Source of the DNA: Cyanoderma ruficeps
Taxonomy: Eukaryota; Chordata; Aves; Passeriformes; Timaliidae
Direction: 5' to 3'
Length of the DNA: 64,000 nucleotides
Assembly: GCA_008694505.1 (NCBI GenBank)
Contig: VZDJ01007755.1
Coordinates: 1,813,409-1,877,408, forward strand
Part shown: piece by piece, positions 14,101 through 22,811 of the stretch
Layout: every line of letters starts with the position of its first letter
Position numbering within the stretch: position 1 is the stretch's first letter
The notes under the pieces: generated by a model
Databases searched by the model: none
Seen by the model: the letters and a program-made list of their open reading frames with translations, nothing else
What the model was told of the DNA's origin: nothing
Program-made: the position numbers and the translations under genes

Positions 14101-17100
14101 AATACTATCTTGAAAATTGTTCTTGTGCATTAAAATATAAGATTATGCGGTTTAAATTGCTGTGAGTAGGATCACTTGCACTCTTTTGGATGTGAAAGTA
14201 GAACAGGCTTGTTACCATCACAGAATCTCTCAGAGAGGCAGTGTCTCTTTCCAGAGATGAAAAGCAGCATTACTTACTGCCTTACATAAATAACTGCAAG
14301 GGACTCTAACTTCAGTGTTTAATGGTTTAGGGGTAGACTTGGCAGTGCTTGATTAATGGTTTCCAAACGAAGCGATTCTATGACTGATTCTACATCCTTT
14401 TTGTTTTCTTATTGCCTAGATTTGAGAACTATGGAATCTATGTTGTGATGTTCTGGGAAATTTTGAGGACTTTGATTCGAATTGCTGTGGTTTTCTTTTT
14501 CCTGATACTGGCCTTTGGGCTGAGTTTCTTTGTCCTTTTGGGTTCACAGGTTAGTACAATAATATAGTTAAGTTTTTATCCTTTTAAATATTTTATCATT
14601 ATAAATATTATCCTTGACTAAAGCATCTCTAGATTTTATTAATAAATTTCATCAGCTTTGTTTTGACATTTCTTTTTGCAGCAAACATACAGCACACCTC
14701 TGCTTTCCATAATGAAGACGTTTGCAATGATGCTGGGAGACATTAATTACCATGATGCATTCCTTGATCCTTTACTGAGCAGTGAATTGCCATATCCATT
14801 CCTGAGTTACACAGTTCTCATTATATTTACCTTGCTTATTCCAATCCTTCTTATGAACTTGCTAGTAAGTAAGCTATTTATTAATATACAAAAGTAGTTA
14901 AACATGAGTGTATAGAGTCCTAGTGTCCTTCAGTAAGTGACAGCCATTCATTATTTAACAGATATTTTCATTAAAATATTAAAGTGTCTCCATTCTCTGC
15001 ACTTGTTTTCCATCCAGTTTACTGCTCTGAGTATTTTCCCACAGCTCACTTCTGCAGGAGTATTTTGTACATCTTTAGGTAATAACTGTGATGGAATTTG
15101 AATTGGAGCTGCAATGTGTTATTCTGAGGTCTTCATAAAGAAAATTGGGGAACAATGATTTTTGTTTAATCCCTTGTTGTATCATAACCTAATAAACACT
15201 ATCAATAATTTCAATTAAAAAAAATAAAGCCCAAAAAGCCCAAACTCAAATTTTCATTGTGCACAAGACAACAATCAGAAGTAATGTTAGAACTTACAAA
15301 CAAACCTGACCTGAATGTTAGGAATCAGAAAACATGATAATGATGAAAAAGGGCAAAATATGTAATATATCTTCAGCCATGTTACATTGAATATAATTTT
15401 TGTTTAAGAAATCACATTTTCACATGAGCAGAGCAATAAAAGTCAAACACCTCTGTTTTTTAAACTTGTTTATTGCGGCCATGATCCTACTTAATCAAGA
15501 GATCAGCATGTTTCTTAACATTACAGCAGTAATGAAGAGTATAAAAGAAGGGATATTATTCTTAGCAAAATTAGCACTTCAGTGCCTTACCAACAGAGTG
15601 TTGTTAGTAAAAACACTCTACATTTATTGATACGTATTTTCCAAATATGCAAAAAATGGTTCCAAATTCAAGTGAAAAAATAATTTAGATTTTTTTTTAT
15701 TTAAGTATACATTAGAAATACAATTGAAATCACAAACTTCAAAAAAAACAGATAATAAAATATTTATTTTGTTTCTAGATTGGTTTGGCTGTTGGTGATA
15801 TCGCTGAAGTACAAAAATATGCTGCACTCAAAAGGATTGCAATGCAGGTGAGTAACACACCATGAAAGCATCAAATATTGGATGTGCATATCATTGCTAT
15901 AACACCTGTTAGATAACTAGTTGATTTGTCACCACATTGCTAACTATCTTAGGATATCTCGAAAGCAAATTGGTGAACATGGCGTCATATTCTGAATCTC
16001 ATTTTCACTCATGTGAGTCATTGCCAAGGAAGTGTACAAGCAAATGCATTTTTAAGGAATTTTTCAACCATCAGTTCAAGGAATTCTGAGTTTTTCCAAA
16101 ACCAGAATCTCAAAACCAGTCACCGCAATGCTTGAAATAGCAGTTGTCTTTTAGTAGAGAACCTGTGCAGTGGAAAGAAGGTACACAAAAAGCCAAATTC
16201 ATTCTGCTGTTCTACTGAATTCCCATTAGTTAAAAGTGCACATCTATTACTCCACGTAATAAATTCTGCTAAGATACTCAATGCTGGTATGACCATGTTG
16301 GTTTAGTGTCTGGGCTGGACTATTCAAATATTATACCACCATTTGCAGTGTGGGGTAGTACTAGTGAATTGAATACAATGGCATGAGGGTTATTTTCACA
16401 TATAATGTGTATTTATGTTAAGACAACGTATCTCATTCTAAATGCAAAACTACATTTAGGTTAATCTTCATACCAACTTAGAGAAGAAGCTGCCATTTTG
16501 GTTCTTAAGTCGGGTGGACCAGGAATCAATCACTGTCTATCCCAACAGGCCGAGATACTGTGGATTTATGGTAAGATGGTGAATATTAGATAGAAGAATT
16601 CTTACCAAAAAGGAATATGATTGACTCTGTACACACATTGCTAAGGATGTTGTGTTATTAGACTCAATCATTAACTGACATCAATGGAATTGTGATTAGA
16701 CCTTGACTAAGGTCAGTGAAAATGATAAATCAGTTTGAGTGTGACTGTATTCAGACAAAATTAGTGTTTGAATACTCAGTGAACTGTAACCTTATGAAGT
16801 GAGACAAGCTACAAAAGATGTTCAGATAAAACATAGAATTACTCCTTTTGGGCTTATCTTGTTTTGTTTCTTTGCTTTGCATTTCAGCTGTTGTTGATAC
16901 ACTGAACTTTCATACAAAACAAATTTTGAAAAGCAAATGTTTTAATATATAAGAAAAAACATCATAACAGAAAGTCTTTTCAATGCTAACACTGTGTAAT
17001 GATTTACTGTTCGCATGTTTAATCTATTGTCAGACTATAGGATCTATTTAAGTTTGGTTCCGTGTTTTGTTTAGAGCGTGTTCCAATATTGCTTTGGGTG

Positions 17101-19198
17101 TGAGGACTCTACCACGTATGCACAGAGCCCTGATACAACACTAGAACTGGAAGTTCTGAAGCAGAAATACAGGTATTTTTTGTGATACTTTACAGTTGTA
17201 AAAATAAGTAGAACCAATATTGCAAACTTACTCCTGTTTTAAAAACCATTTTAAAGCTCCATACTGTATCTAAAAAGTAAAATTCCGTATCCCCAGCCCA
17301 AACCATCACAGCCTGTTGCTCTTTAAAGTAATCCAAAGTAATGGGGAAGATGTATTTTCTTTTTAGCTAATTGCATATAGAGGTTTTCAAGGGTTATTTA
17401 GAACTCCCAAGCAATGTAATTCCAGTTGGTTTGGAAGTATACACAATCTGTTACTGACTTTCCCCTGGTCTGATAGTAAAGCAGATTCAGATTGTTTCCC
17501 CAAAAATGGATTGGTGTCTTGATTCTCCCTTGAACAAATCATGTTTCCCAAAGCCTTGGAAGGAATTCTTTGTACTTTCTTCACTTACTCATCATACCAA
17601 CATATCCATAAGAATGGTTTCAAAAAAGCTTTCTGTGAGTGCAGCTAGAAAAACATTCCCTCTCACTCAGTCTCACTTTCCCCCGCACTTTTTTCTATCC
17701 ATTTTTTCTTTCCCTTTTTTTTTTTAACTCTACCAATTTTTTGTCTTCCTGCACAGATTCAGATTTTTTTTGGGGGGGGTAAAACACTTACCAAGAGTTG
17801 AAGGAGGGTGAGATACACACCACAGATATAGGCAAATCATGGACTTTAGCAAATCTTTCTTCAAACACATACTACATCAATATATTACAAAACAGTATAA
17901 AACAGACTCTTTCATGGTTGGAAATTTTTCATACAGAAAATGAAGAAAACCATAATTTTATAAAATTATTTGCAATAGAATAACTTGTGACCATATCATT
18001 ATGGCAGGTCATTTTTACTACTCTGAAAATATTGACTGAGAACTCTTACTACATTGCCAGTGTGTTTTTATTATCAGAGTTCAAAACAGAGTTCAGTTAC
18101 TCCTGGAGCTACTGTCAGTACTGGGTGTATGTATTTTTGTGTTTTAGTTTGGGGGAAGGCTTTCTTTTGCTTTGTATTTTAATTCTTGTGATTTTCACAT
18201 ATTTTAAGATGTATTACCATTTCCTGTTTAAAAAAAAAAAAAGCAAGCAAAAACCCTAACTACATCTAAAGCTCCCCAACTGTTCTTCACAAAGAACCTT
18301 TTCAGTCACACTAGATTTCATGTTGCAATTTTTGAATCTAGACATTCAGAAAAGTGGATTTTCAAAATGCCTGTTTGGTAGTTTGATAAAGACAGTTTCT
18401 AGTTTCCCATTTCTTTCACTGTTTCTTTAAAGATAAGAGATACTGTGTTCTGTATGTGTGATGGTAAATTAGTTTGACTACTTAATTGCATCAATTGTGT
18501 TTTGGATAGCACTTTGGAAAAGATCAGTAAGTGCCTCTTCAGTATTACTCATATGCTGTAAAAGTAGTTGTGAATTTCACTAAACGTTTTTGGTAGCTTA
18601 ATTGCCATTGCAACTTTGGCCTTTTTCTTGCCAGACCAAAAAAATAGGTCAATAGGAAAAGCTTTTGATAGAGCAGTGAACAACTTTATTTTGAGAGTAA
18701 TGTTGCTTCTACCTAACTATATAAGTTACTTGTTACAAGAACCGTGGATTTGTTCTTTAATCCTATTTTCTGTGACATTGAGAAGTACTTCAACCTGAAG
18801 AATTAAATGTATTCTAGATAATAGTCTTTGTTAGCAGAAGGGTTTAGTTAAGTACTGGCAGGAGGGTGAACTACTGTCAATTTTTGCATCTGTAATTTTA
18901 ATGACTTAAATGTCCTTTGAAATGAAATTTCAAAGCCTGATGTGTACTTGTTTGTTTGCTTTTTAGGCTCAAAGATATATCAACATTGTTGGAAAAGCAG
19001 CATGACCTCATTAAACTGATTATCCAAAAAATGGAGATAGTATCAGAGGCTGAGGATGAAGACAGCAATGATTTATTTCAGCACAAATTTAGGAAAAGGC
19101 AGCTAGAGCACAAGAACAGTAAATGGGATACCGTGTTAAAAGCTGTTAAAACAAATGTGCCTAACCCAAGCACAGAAAAGAACAATAGCTTCTTCTAG
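2036..19198 (+). CDS. TRPA1: TRPA1 cation channel, 3' 19 exons (5' part outside window)
   Basis: TRPA1 is a plasma-membrane, tetrameric, calcium-permeable channel of sensory neurons. It is opened by electrophilic irritants and, in birds and reptiles, by heat. Nineteen exons with AG/GT borders join to 2373 bases: 790 codons plus TAG, with no frame break. The product begins in the ankyrin array (human residue about 332). It continues through the cysteine-rich linker (Cys621, 641, 665 and Lys710 equivalents kept), S1-S6, a pore loop with GDIN (Asp915 equivalent), GLAVGDIAEVQ after S6, and a coiled coil. Relative to human there is one extra residue before S1, about five fewer in the S1-S2 loop, one fewer after S6 and about seven more at the C-terminus. 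The first roughly 331 residues are encoded upstream of base 1. The gene appears intact and functional. Confidence 0.97.
3075..3175 (+). CDS. TRPA1: TRPA1 exon 2 of 19 in window (ankyrin repeat)
   Basis: This exon completes the split Gly and encodes ANVSLKDHLGRNFLHLTVLQ followed by PGGLQHLNEKYLQ, human residues 365-398. The position of human Pro394, the reported prolyl-hydroxylation site, is Glu here (GAG at 3161-3163). It ends in phase 0 at CAG|GTACAG. Confidence 0.94.
4476..4645 (+). CDS. TRPA1: TRPA1 exon 3 of 19 in window (ankyrin repeats)
   Basis: This exon encodes human residues 399-455: MEHIKNLVVDEDNEGCTPLH, then YACRQG and NVSIYSKSRDKKSPLHFAA. The cysteines equivalent to human Cys414 and Cys421 are conserved. 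The exon ends in a split Ser codon (AG|C). Confidence 0.95.
4754..4918 (+). CDS. TRPA1: TRPA1 exon 4 of 19 in window (ankyrin repeats)
   Basis: This exon starts with the last base of the split Ser and encodes YGRINTCQRL through GALFL, human residues 456-509. It contains DTRLLNEGDKKGMTPLHLAA, which includes the proposed EF-hand-like stretch of human TRPA1. The donor is CTG|GTAAGT, with a codon split of 2+1. Confidence 0.96.
5579..5693 (+). CDS. TRPA1: TRPA1 exon 5 of 19 in window (ankyrin repeat)
   Basis: This exon encodes DYKGWTALHHAAFGGYTRTM and onward to VDEEG, human residues 511-548, after a split Cys codon (human Ser510). The acceptor AG at 5577-5578 lies inside GTAAGT (5574-5579), and the pyrimidine tract is poor. 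It is nevertheless the only acceptor that keeps the frame and the homology. Confidence 0.92.
6915..7081 (+). CDS. TRPA1: TRPA1 exon 6 of 19 in window (ankyrin repeats)
   Basis: This exon encodes NTALHLAAREGHAKAVRLLL and onward to the VVSAVILHK segment, human residues 549-603, covering the last ankyrin repeats. It starts in phase 0 after ACAG and ends in a split Arg codon (AG|A). Confidence 0.96.
7921..8014 (+). CDS. TRPA1: TRPA1 exon 7 of 19 in window (linker, Cys621)
   Basis: This exon encodes WEEAVVAFSHYSSANKCPLL followed by EMVEYLPDAFK, human residues 605-635. The reactive Cys621 equivalent is present in NKCP. The human Cys633 position is Ala (GCA at 8006-8008). It is bounded by TTGCAG and GTAAGT. 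Confidence 0.94.
8630..8689 (+). CDS. TRPA1: TRPA1 exon 8 of 19 in window (linker, Cys641)
   Basis: A 60-base exon encoding LVLDNCIIESSEEKTSRDFY, human residues 636-655. The cysteine aligns with the electrophile-sensing Cys641, while the human Cys651 position is Ser. The acceptor is GCAAAG and the donor GTAAGT, both in phase 0. Confidence 0.92.
9636..9734 (+). CDS. TRPA1: TRPA1 exon 9 of 19 in window (linker, Cys665)
   Basis: This exon encodes IEYNFRYLQCPLTLNKKVKD and onward to YEPLITLN, human residues 656-687, with one extra residue. The Cys665 equivalent is present in YLQCPL. It is bounded by TACAG and GTAAGT, both in phase 0. Confidence 0.95.
10534..10604 (+). CDS. TRPA1: TRPA1 exon 10 of 19 in window (pre-S1, Lys710)
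   Basis: This exon encodes AMVRHNRMELLSHPVCKEYL then LMK, human residues 688-710. It keeps the Cys703 equivalent and the electrophile-reactive Lys710 equivalent. It ends in a split Trp codon (TG|G). The donor GTTGGT is weak compared with the usual GTAAGT. Confidence 0.94.
11028..11175 (+). CDS. TRPA1: TRPA1 exon 11 of 19 in window (S1 and S1-S2 loop)
   Basis: This exon encodes MAYGFRAHLMNLGIYSLGLI and onward to THIQPGRPSNGTELYEERPLEYE. It holds transmembrane segment S1 and the extracellular loop with one N-glycosylation sequon (NGT), where human has two. The S1-S2 loop is about five residues shorter than in human. The donor GTACTT is weak. Confidence 0.94.
11779..11868 (+). CDS. TRPA1: TRPA1 exon 12 of 19 in window (S2)
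   Basis: A 90-base exon encoding DSYFTRVCMCLVLIMSLLGI then CKEIFQLIQQ, covering S2. The calcium-site residues equivalent to human Glu788 and Gln791 are present in CKEIFQ. It is bounded by TTTCAG and GTAAGT. Confidence 0.93.
12092..12261 (+). CDS. TRPA1: TRPA1 exon 13 of 19 in window (S3-S4)
   Basis: This exon encodes KLKYLLDYSNLLDWTIYTTS through CGAIAVYLSWMNFLLYLQ, covering S3, the S3-S4 loop and S4, human residues 796-851. Asn805 of the calcium site is kept, and Glu808 is Asp (GAC at 12128-12130). It ends in a split Arg codon (CG|A). Confidence 0.96.
12926..12970 (+). repeat. Two-copy tandem duplication (22-23 bp)
   Basis: The unit AGG, a run of 7 or 8 A, then TAGTGTGGGTGT occurs twice in tandem at 12926-12947 and 12948-12970, differing only in A-run length. 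It lies in a TRPA1 intron and looks like a simple slippage duplication. Confidence 0.85.
14311..14392 (+). repeat. CR1 LINE 3'-end fragment, sense, in TRPA1 intron
   Basis: The stretch reads GGGTAGACTTGGCAGTGCTTG and ends GATTCTATGACTGATTCTAC. It resembles the 3' end of avian CR1, including the ATTCTATG terminal repeats. It is old and degraded and ends about 28 bases before the acceptor of the S5 exon. Confidence 0.65.
14420..14549 (+). CDS. TRPA1: TRPA1 exon 14 of 19 in window (S4-S5 linker and S5)
   Basis: This exon encodes FENYGIYVVMFWEILRTLIR followed by IAVVFFFLILAFGLSFFVLL, human residues 853-895. Asn855 is kept, Cys856 is Tyr (TAT at 14430-14432), and Ser873/Thr874 are Ile/Ala (14481-14486). 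The donor is CAG|GTTAGT. Confidence 0.96.
14682..14864 (+). CDS. TRPA1: TRPA1 exon 15 of 19 in window (pore loop and S6)
   Basis: This exon encodes the pore helix and selectivity filter TFAMMLGDINYHDAFLDPLL and most of S6 to IPILLMNLL, human residues 896-956. The Phe909 and Asp915 equivalents are present. Glu920 and Glu924 of the human outer pore are both Asp here. It is bounded by TTTGCAG and GTAAGT. Confidence 0.96.
15779..15847 (+). CDS. TRPA1: TRPA1 exon 16 of 19 in window (S6 gate, TRP-like helix)
   Basis: A 69-base exon encoding IGLAVGDIAEVQKYAALKRI then AMQ, human residues 957-979. It contains the inner-gate Ile957 and Val961 and the basic Lys969 and Arg975 equivalents. Human His970 is Tyr. 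It is bounded by TTTCTAG and GTGAGT. Confidence 0.95.
16460..16570 (+). CDS. TRPA1: TRPA1 exon 17 of 19 in window (C-terminal domain)
   Basis: This exon encodes VNLHTNLEKKLPFWFLSRVD and onward to VYPNRPRYCGFM. His983 (CAT at 16469-16471) and Lys989 equivalents are kept. The WFL..VDQ segment matches the reported calmodulin-binding stretch of mammalian TRPA1. The donor is ATG|GTAAGA. Confidence 0.93.
17075..17172 (+). CDS. TRPA1: TRPA1 exon 18 of 19 in window (C-terminal hinge)
   Basis: This exon encodes SVFQYCFGCEDSTTYAQSPD then TTLELEVLKQKY. It is the least conserved part of the C-terminal domain but keeps two cysteines, now spaced CFGC instead of human CFLFC (Cys1021 and Cys1025). It ends in a split Arg codon (AG|G). 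Confidence 0.92.
18967..19198 (+). CDS. TRPA1: TRPA1 exon 19 of 19 in window (coiled coil, stop)
   Basis: The terminal exon encodes LKDISTLLEKQHDLIKLIIQ, the tetramer-forming coiled coil, then an acidic stretch (EAEDEDSND), a basic segment and the tail ending NNSFF before TAG at 19196-19198. The tail is about seven residues longer than in human. Confidence 0.96.
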
Positions 19199-20085
19199 AC
19201 TTGGCTATGATATCATGTTGTATTATCATTTTGTTCTACTTAGGGTCACTTATTGTCTTTGCATAATGTTAATGTGAAACATCATGTACTCAAATATAAA
19301 AAAGGCCAGATCCAAAACCAGGATGCAGGTGCTCAAAACAGTATTTAAGGAGACTGGAGATGTCTACATCCAAAACTGTGATCCTAAAAGTGACTGGCTA
19401 ATCAGGAAAGTGCCTAACTCAACAGAGGCCAACCTTGCTGTCCTGGCAGTTCCCAAGACTTCTGTCTAGATCTGTTCCTGGATTTGGCCCTAGTACACTT
19501 AGGTCTGTATGTAATTACATTATTTTCTGTTACGAATATTTTTAGAATTTCTAAATTTTTAGAAATTAGATTCTAGTCATTTACTATTCAGATGTTTGGA
19601 GAGAGCCAACGGGCTTTTTGTAGCTTAAAGAAAAGCTATGAAACTAATCTGACAGAGTGTGTTGGAAGTTTTGCTGAGTAGGGACTGCAGGATCAGGCCT
19701 GAAAGGTAGGAAATAAAGGATCATGAAGTTGTAATGTAGGGGAAGAGCTACTTTATTTTCTAGATAAGTGGAAGCAATTCACAGAGGGATCGTTTGTACT
19801 AGCATGCATATAGCAATGGTAGAATGACATGTTTAATATTAGTCATTTACAACTTGCTGTCCTTATACTGCTGATGTGATTTTGGCCTTCCTGATAACCT
19901 AAAACTGATCTTACTACTTTGATCTGCACTTTGGTTTTATTATTCATTTACTGAATATTCAGTGCATTATGTAATATATGGTAATATATTAAATTTAGAA
20001 ATAAACATGAATTAAAATGTGCTTAAGTACCCAAATATATTTGTTTCAAAACCAGTGCTAATAAACTAATTATGCCTCTACGTGG
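19199..20085 (+). other. TRPA1: TRPA1 3' UTR (end inferred)
   Basis: AT-rich sequence follows the stop codon. AATAAA occurs at 19712-19717, 20000-20005 and 20060-20065. The last is followed within about 20 bases by a GT-rich stretch (GTGGTGGTAAGG...TTTTGTGTT) resembling a downstream cleavage element, so I place the main 3' end near 20085. A further AATAAA at 20543 lacks such context. Confidence 0.6.
20060..20065 (+). promoter_or_regulatory. Candidate main polyadenylation signal of TRPA1
   Basis: AATAAA lies 862 bases after the TRPA1 stop, with a GT-rich element about 20 bases downstream. Signals at 19712 and 20000 could give shorter 3' UTRs. Confidence 0.5.
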
Positions 20086-21161
20086 TGGTAAGGTTTTGTG
20101 TTCTGCTTCTGAATGTAGACATTCTCTTTAAGAAGTTAGTATACCTTAATTCTTCTCATAAAAACCAATTATGATTCCTGGTTTATTTAAAAGGTAGTCA
20201 CCAGAAGGTAAGTCACACTGTACAGAACTTGCCCACTCTTCAGAGAACACTGGAAGATGCACCATAAATTAGTGTGACTTGCGCCTTAAAATAGCCACAG
20301 ATGTTCAGTAGGCAAAATTCATTCTCAACCAACTGCTCTATCCCAGCTTTGAGACTTTAAGTCCTTGCCAGGTAAAATAGAGAGGAGGAGGCTGCTGGAG
20401 GAGCAGCTCTGCTCCAGGGCCAAGCCTGGTGTGACACAGTGAAACAAGAGAGAACATGCAAGCAGAGTCAGAGCAGGAAAAGTAAAAATATAACTATAGT
20501 CTCAGAAGTGCTGTGGCCCCTGAAGTCAGATCTGTTCCTGTGAATAAACTGTTTGGATTTGCTGCACTGCTGTGCATCTGCAGCTCCCTCTGTCAGTAGA
20601 AAGAATGGCCAGGTTCTCAGGATAGGGCCAAACTTGAAAAATGTAATAATAATTTTAATTCCTGGCAGTCTGTGCCATTAACACTAGATGGCAGTGAGGG
20701 AAAGCATTTTTTGGCAAGTAAAAGGGACCTAAATGCATTGTTTTGCATGAAGAAGAACAGTAGTATGGTTACAGCAAGAACAAAGCAATCAGCACTTTAA
20801 AAGTCTGAGCCTTTCAAGCCTCTTTAAACAGAACTGAGACCTTTATATACAGCTGCCTCTCAGCTTCTCTGAGTGTTCACAATTTGAGAAAAGTTTTCCT
20901 TCTCAATTTTATATAGAAAGAAATTATTTTATAATTAGCTAATATTACAACATTTAATTTATGACTTAATTTTCTATAGAAATCATCAGACTAAGATTAT
21001 TTGTCATGTAACAGAACTATCTAATAGAGCCTAAGTAGAAGAGATGTAGAGTTTGAGGAAAAAGTACAAGTACAACTGGAATATAAATCACAGTCGAAAA
21101 ATTGTGTAGAGTGAGCTGAAGATACTGGGCCATTTGTGCAATCTCTAGAAGCAATTCTCTT
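20086..21161. other. Intergenic, no gene recognised
   Basis: No coding or RNA gene is seen. A sequence resembling a CTCF site lies at 20682-20695 and is listed separately. There is an AATAAA at 20543-20548 with no associated transcript evidence. Confidence 0.6.
20682..20695 (+). promoter_or_regulatory. Candidate CTCF-binding site
   Basis: CACTAGATGGCAGTG at 20682-20696 matches the core of the vertebrate CTCF consensus (CCACYAGRKGGCR) apart from the first C, which is A at 20681. It is about 1.5 kb past the TRPA1 stop. This is a motif match only; occupancy is unknown. Confidence 0.4.
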
Positions 21162-21460
21162 AGAATCATTATGGTTGGAAAAGACCTCTAAGGTAAAGGA
21201 AAAGACCATGGAGTACAACCATTAACTTAACACTGCCAGGTCCACCACTAATTCTAAGCATCACATGTAGATGTTTTTTAAACTCTTCCATGGACAGTGA
21301 TTTCATTTTCCTGAACGATTCCTGTTGCAATGCGTGACCACCCTTTCAGTGAAGGAATTTTTCCTAATATCCAATGTAAACCTCCGCTGGTTCAACTTGA
21401 GCCAACTCCTCTTGTCCAATTGCTTGTTACATGGGAGAGGAGACCAACCTTCACCTAGAC
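21162..21460 (-). repeat. CR1 LINE 3' end, antisense
   Basis: The + strand begins AGAATCATTATGGTTGGAAA, the reverse complement of a CR1 3' end. It continues with diagnostic CR1 phrases such as ACACTGCCAGGTCCACCACT, GAATTTTTCCTAATATCCAA and CTCTTGTCCAATTGCTTGTTAC, ending near GAGACCAACC. It is 5'-truncated, as usual for CR1. Confidence 0.88.
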
Positions 21461-22811
21461 ACGTACATGTTAGGTACAGCAAAATATATGTTAACCCAAA
21501 GTGTTACAATGTGAGTTTTTAAATTCACACTTAGGAATTGATATTCAAGGGAAATGTATTCTCTGGGTGTAAATATAGTATCTGCAAACTGTGATGGGTG
21601 TGTATCTGTATCCAATACTCACCCACTTCCCTTCAGTCTGTATGGAAGTAACACCTTTTCAGTTATTAACAATAGGCACACATAGTCCTCATTTGTGTCT
21701 TTCAGGATTGTATCTCAAATACTGCTGATAGTGAGGGTAAATATTCTATTTCATTTCCTGCTTCTCAGCAGTGCCATCACCATTTTCTCCTCAAGACGAA
21801 AGGCAGCATGGTTCAGGCAATGGCACCATCTCCTCCCACCAAAACCAGATCATTACCATGAGTTCCTATTGGGAAGACGGATTTGTGCCTCATCTGTGTG
21901 ACACACAGGAGGCTCACAATTTGGGACAAGAAATGACATTTCTGCATGTGTTGGGAGTTTGAAACAAGATGGCAATGCTTTTCTGAAACCAAAAATCCAG
22001 TTGCCGGCCCTTCTAGCATCACACTCTTGCTGAAAAGGATGGACTAGCAAAATACTTTGCCCAAGTAAATTAAAATTAGCTAGAGAAATAAATACACCCT
22101 TAGCAGAAAATCTGAAGTGCCCAGATTTGAAGTGGATTAGAGTGAGACTCTTTTCAGTATATAGGAAAAAACTTTCTTCAATCTGTCTAGTGTGGATATT
22201 GGTGTTCTCCATGGCATGCTGCTGGAACAAAGACAAAACCACTCCATAAGTAAGTCTCCATCATTTTTTGACCCACATTTTTTTCTTCAAAGAAATAGCC
22301 TTGACTTCTCCTTCTTTTGTTGTAGAAAACCATTTTGTTTTCCGTAACAAACTGAAAATTTAGCTTTGTGAAACATTTCACAACAAAATGTTGTATGGAA
22401 AATAGTGTTATAGAGGAGAACATCCTCTATATGTACAACATCCATCCCCTCTATGTAGGGGAGAACATCCCCACTCCCCAAAATCAGCCAGGAATGATTT
22501 CAAACCCTGGAGGGCTAGACATATTAAGAAAGAAGAGGAATCTATATGAACAAAGGTGAGGTCCTTCTCACTGGTCAGATTTTTGTTTTTTAAGATGAAA
22601 AGCCCATAAGCAGAGCATGTAGTAAAGGAAAGAAAAGATGAGAAAATGTCTTTAAACTGTGGAGGAGGATGCAAGAGAAGAAACCAGAGGCAGATTTTCC
22701 CCTAGGTGAATGCCCTTTTATCCTGCCCTAGTAATGAATCCGTTTTAAGCTGTCTTTACATTGACTGTCTGACAAGGGGTCTCACTGGGGGCAGGACTTA
22801 GGCCCATGTAA
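21461..22811. other. Intergenic, no gene recognised
   Basis: Unique-looking AT-rich sequence. The longest open frame is a minus-strand frame of 129 codons at 21853-22242, with no recognisable domain, exon context or codon pattern. A small local repeat of GGAGAACATCC occurs near 22417 and 22460. Confidence 0.55.

Noticed and set aside
21853..22242. 129-codon minus-strand open frame
   Set aside because: No recognisable motif; overlaps other frames of similar length without codon bias.
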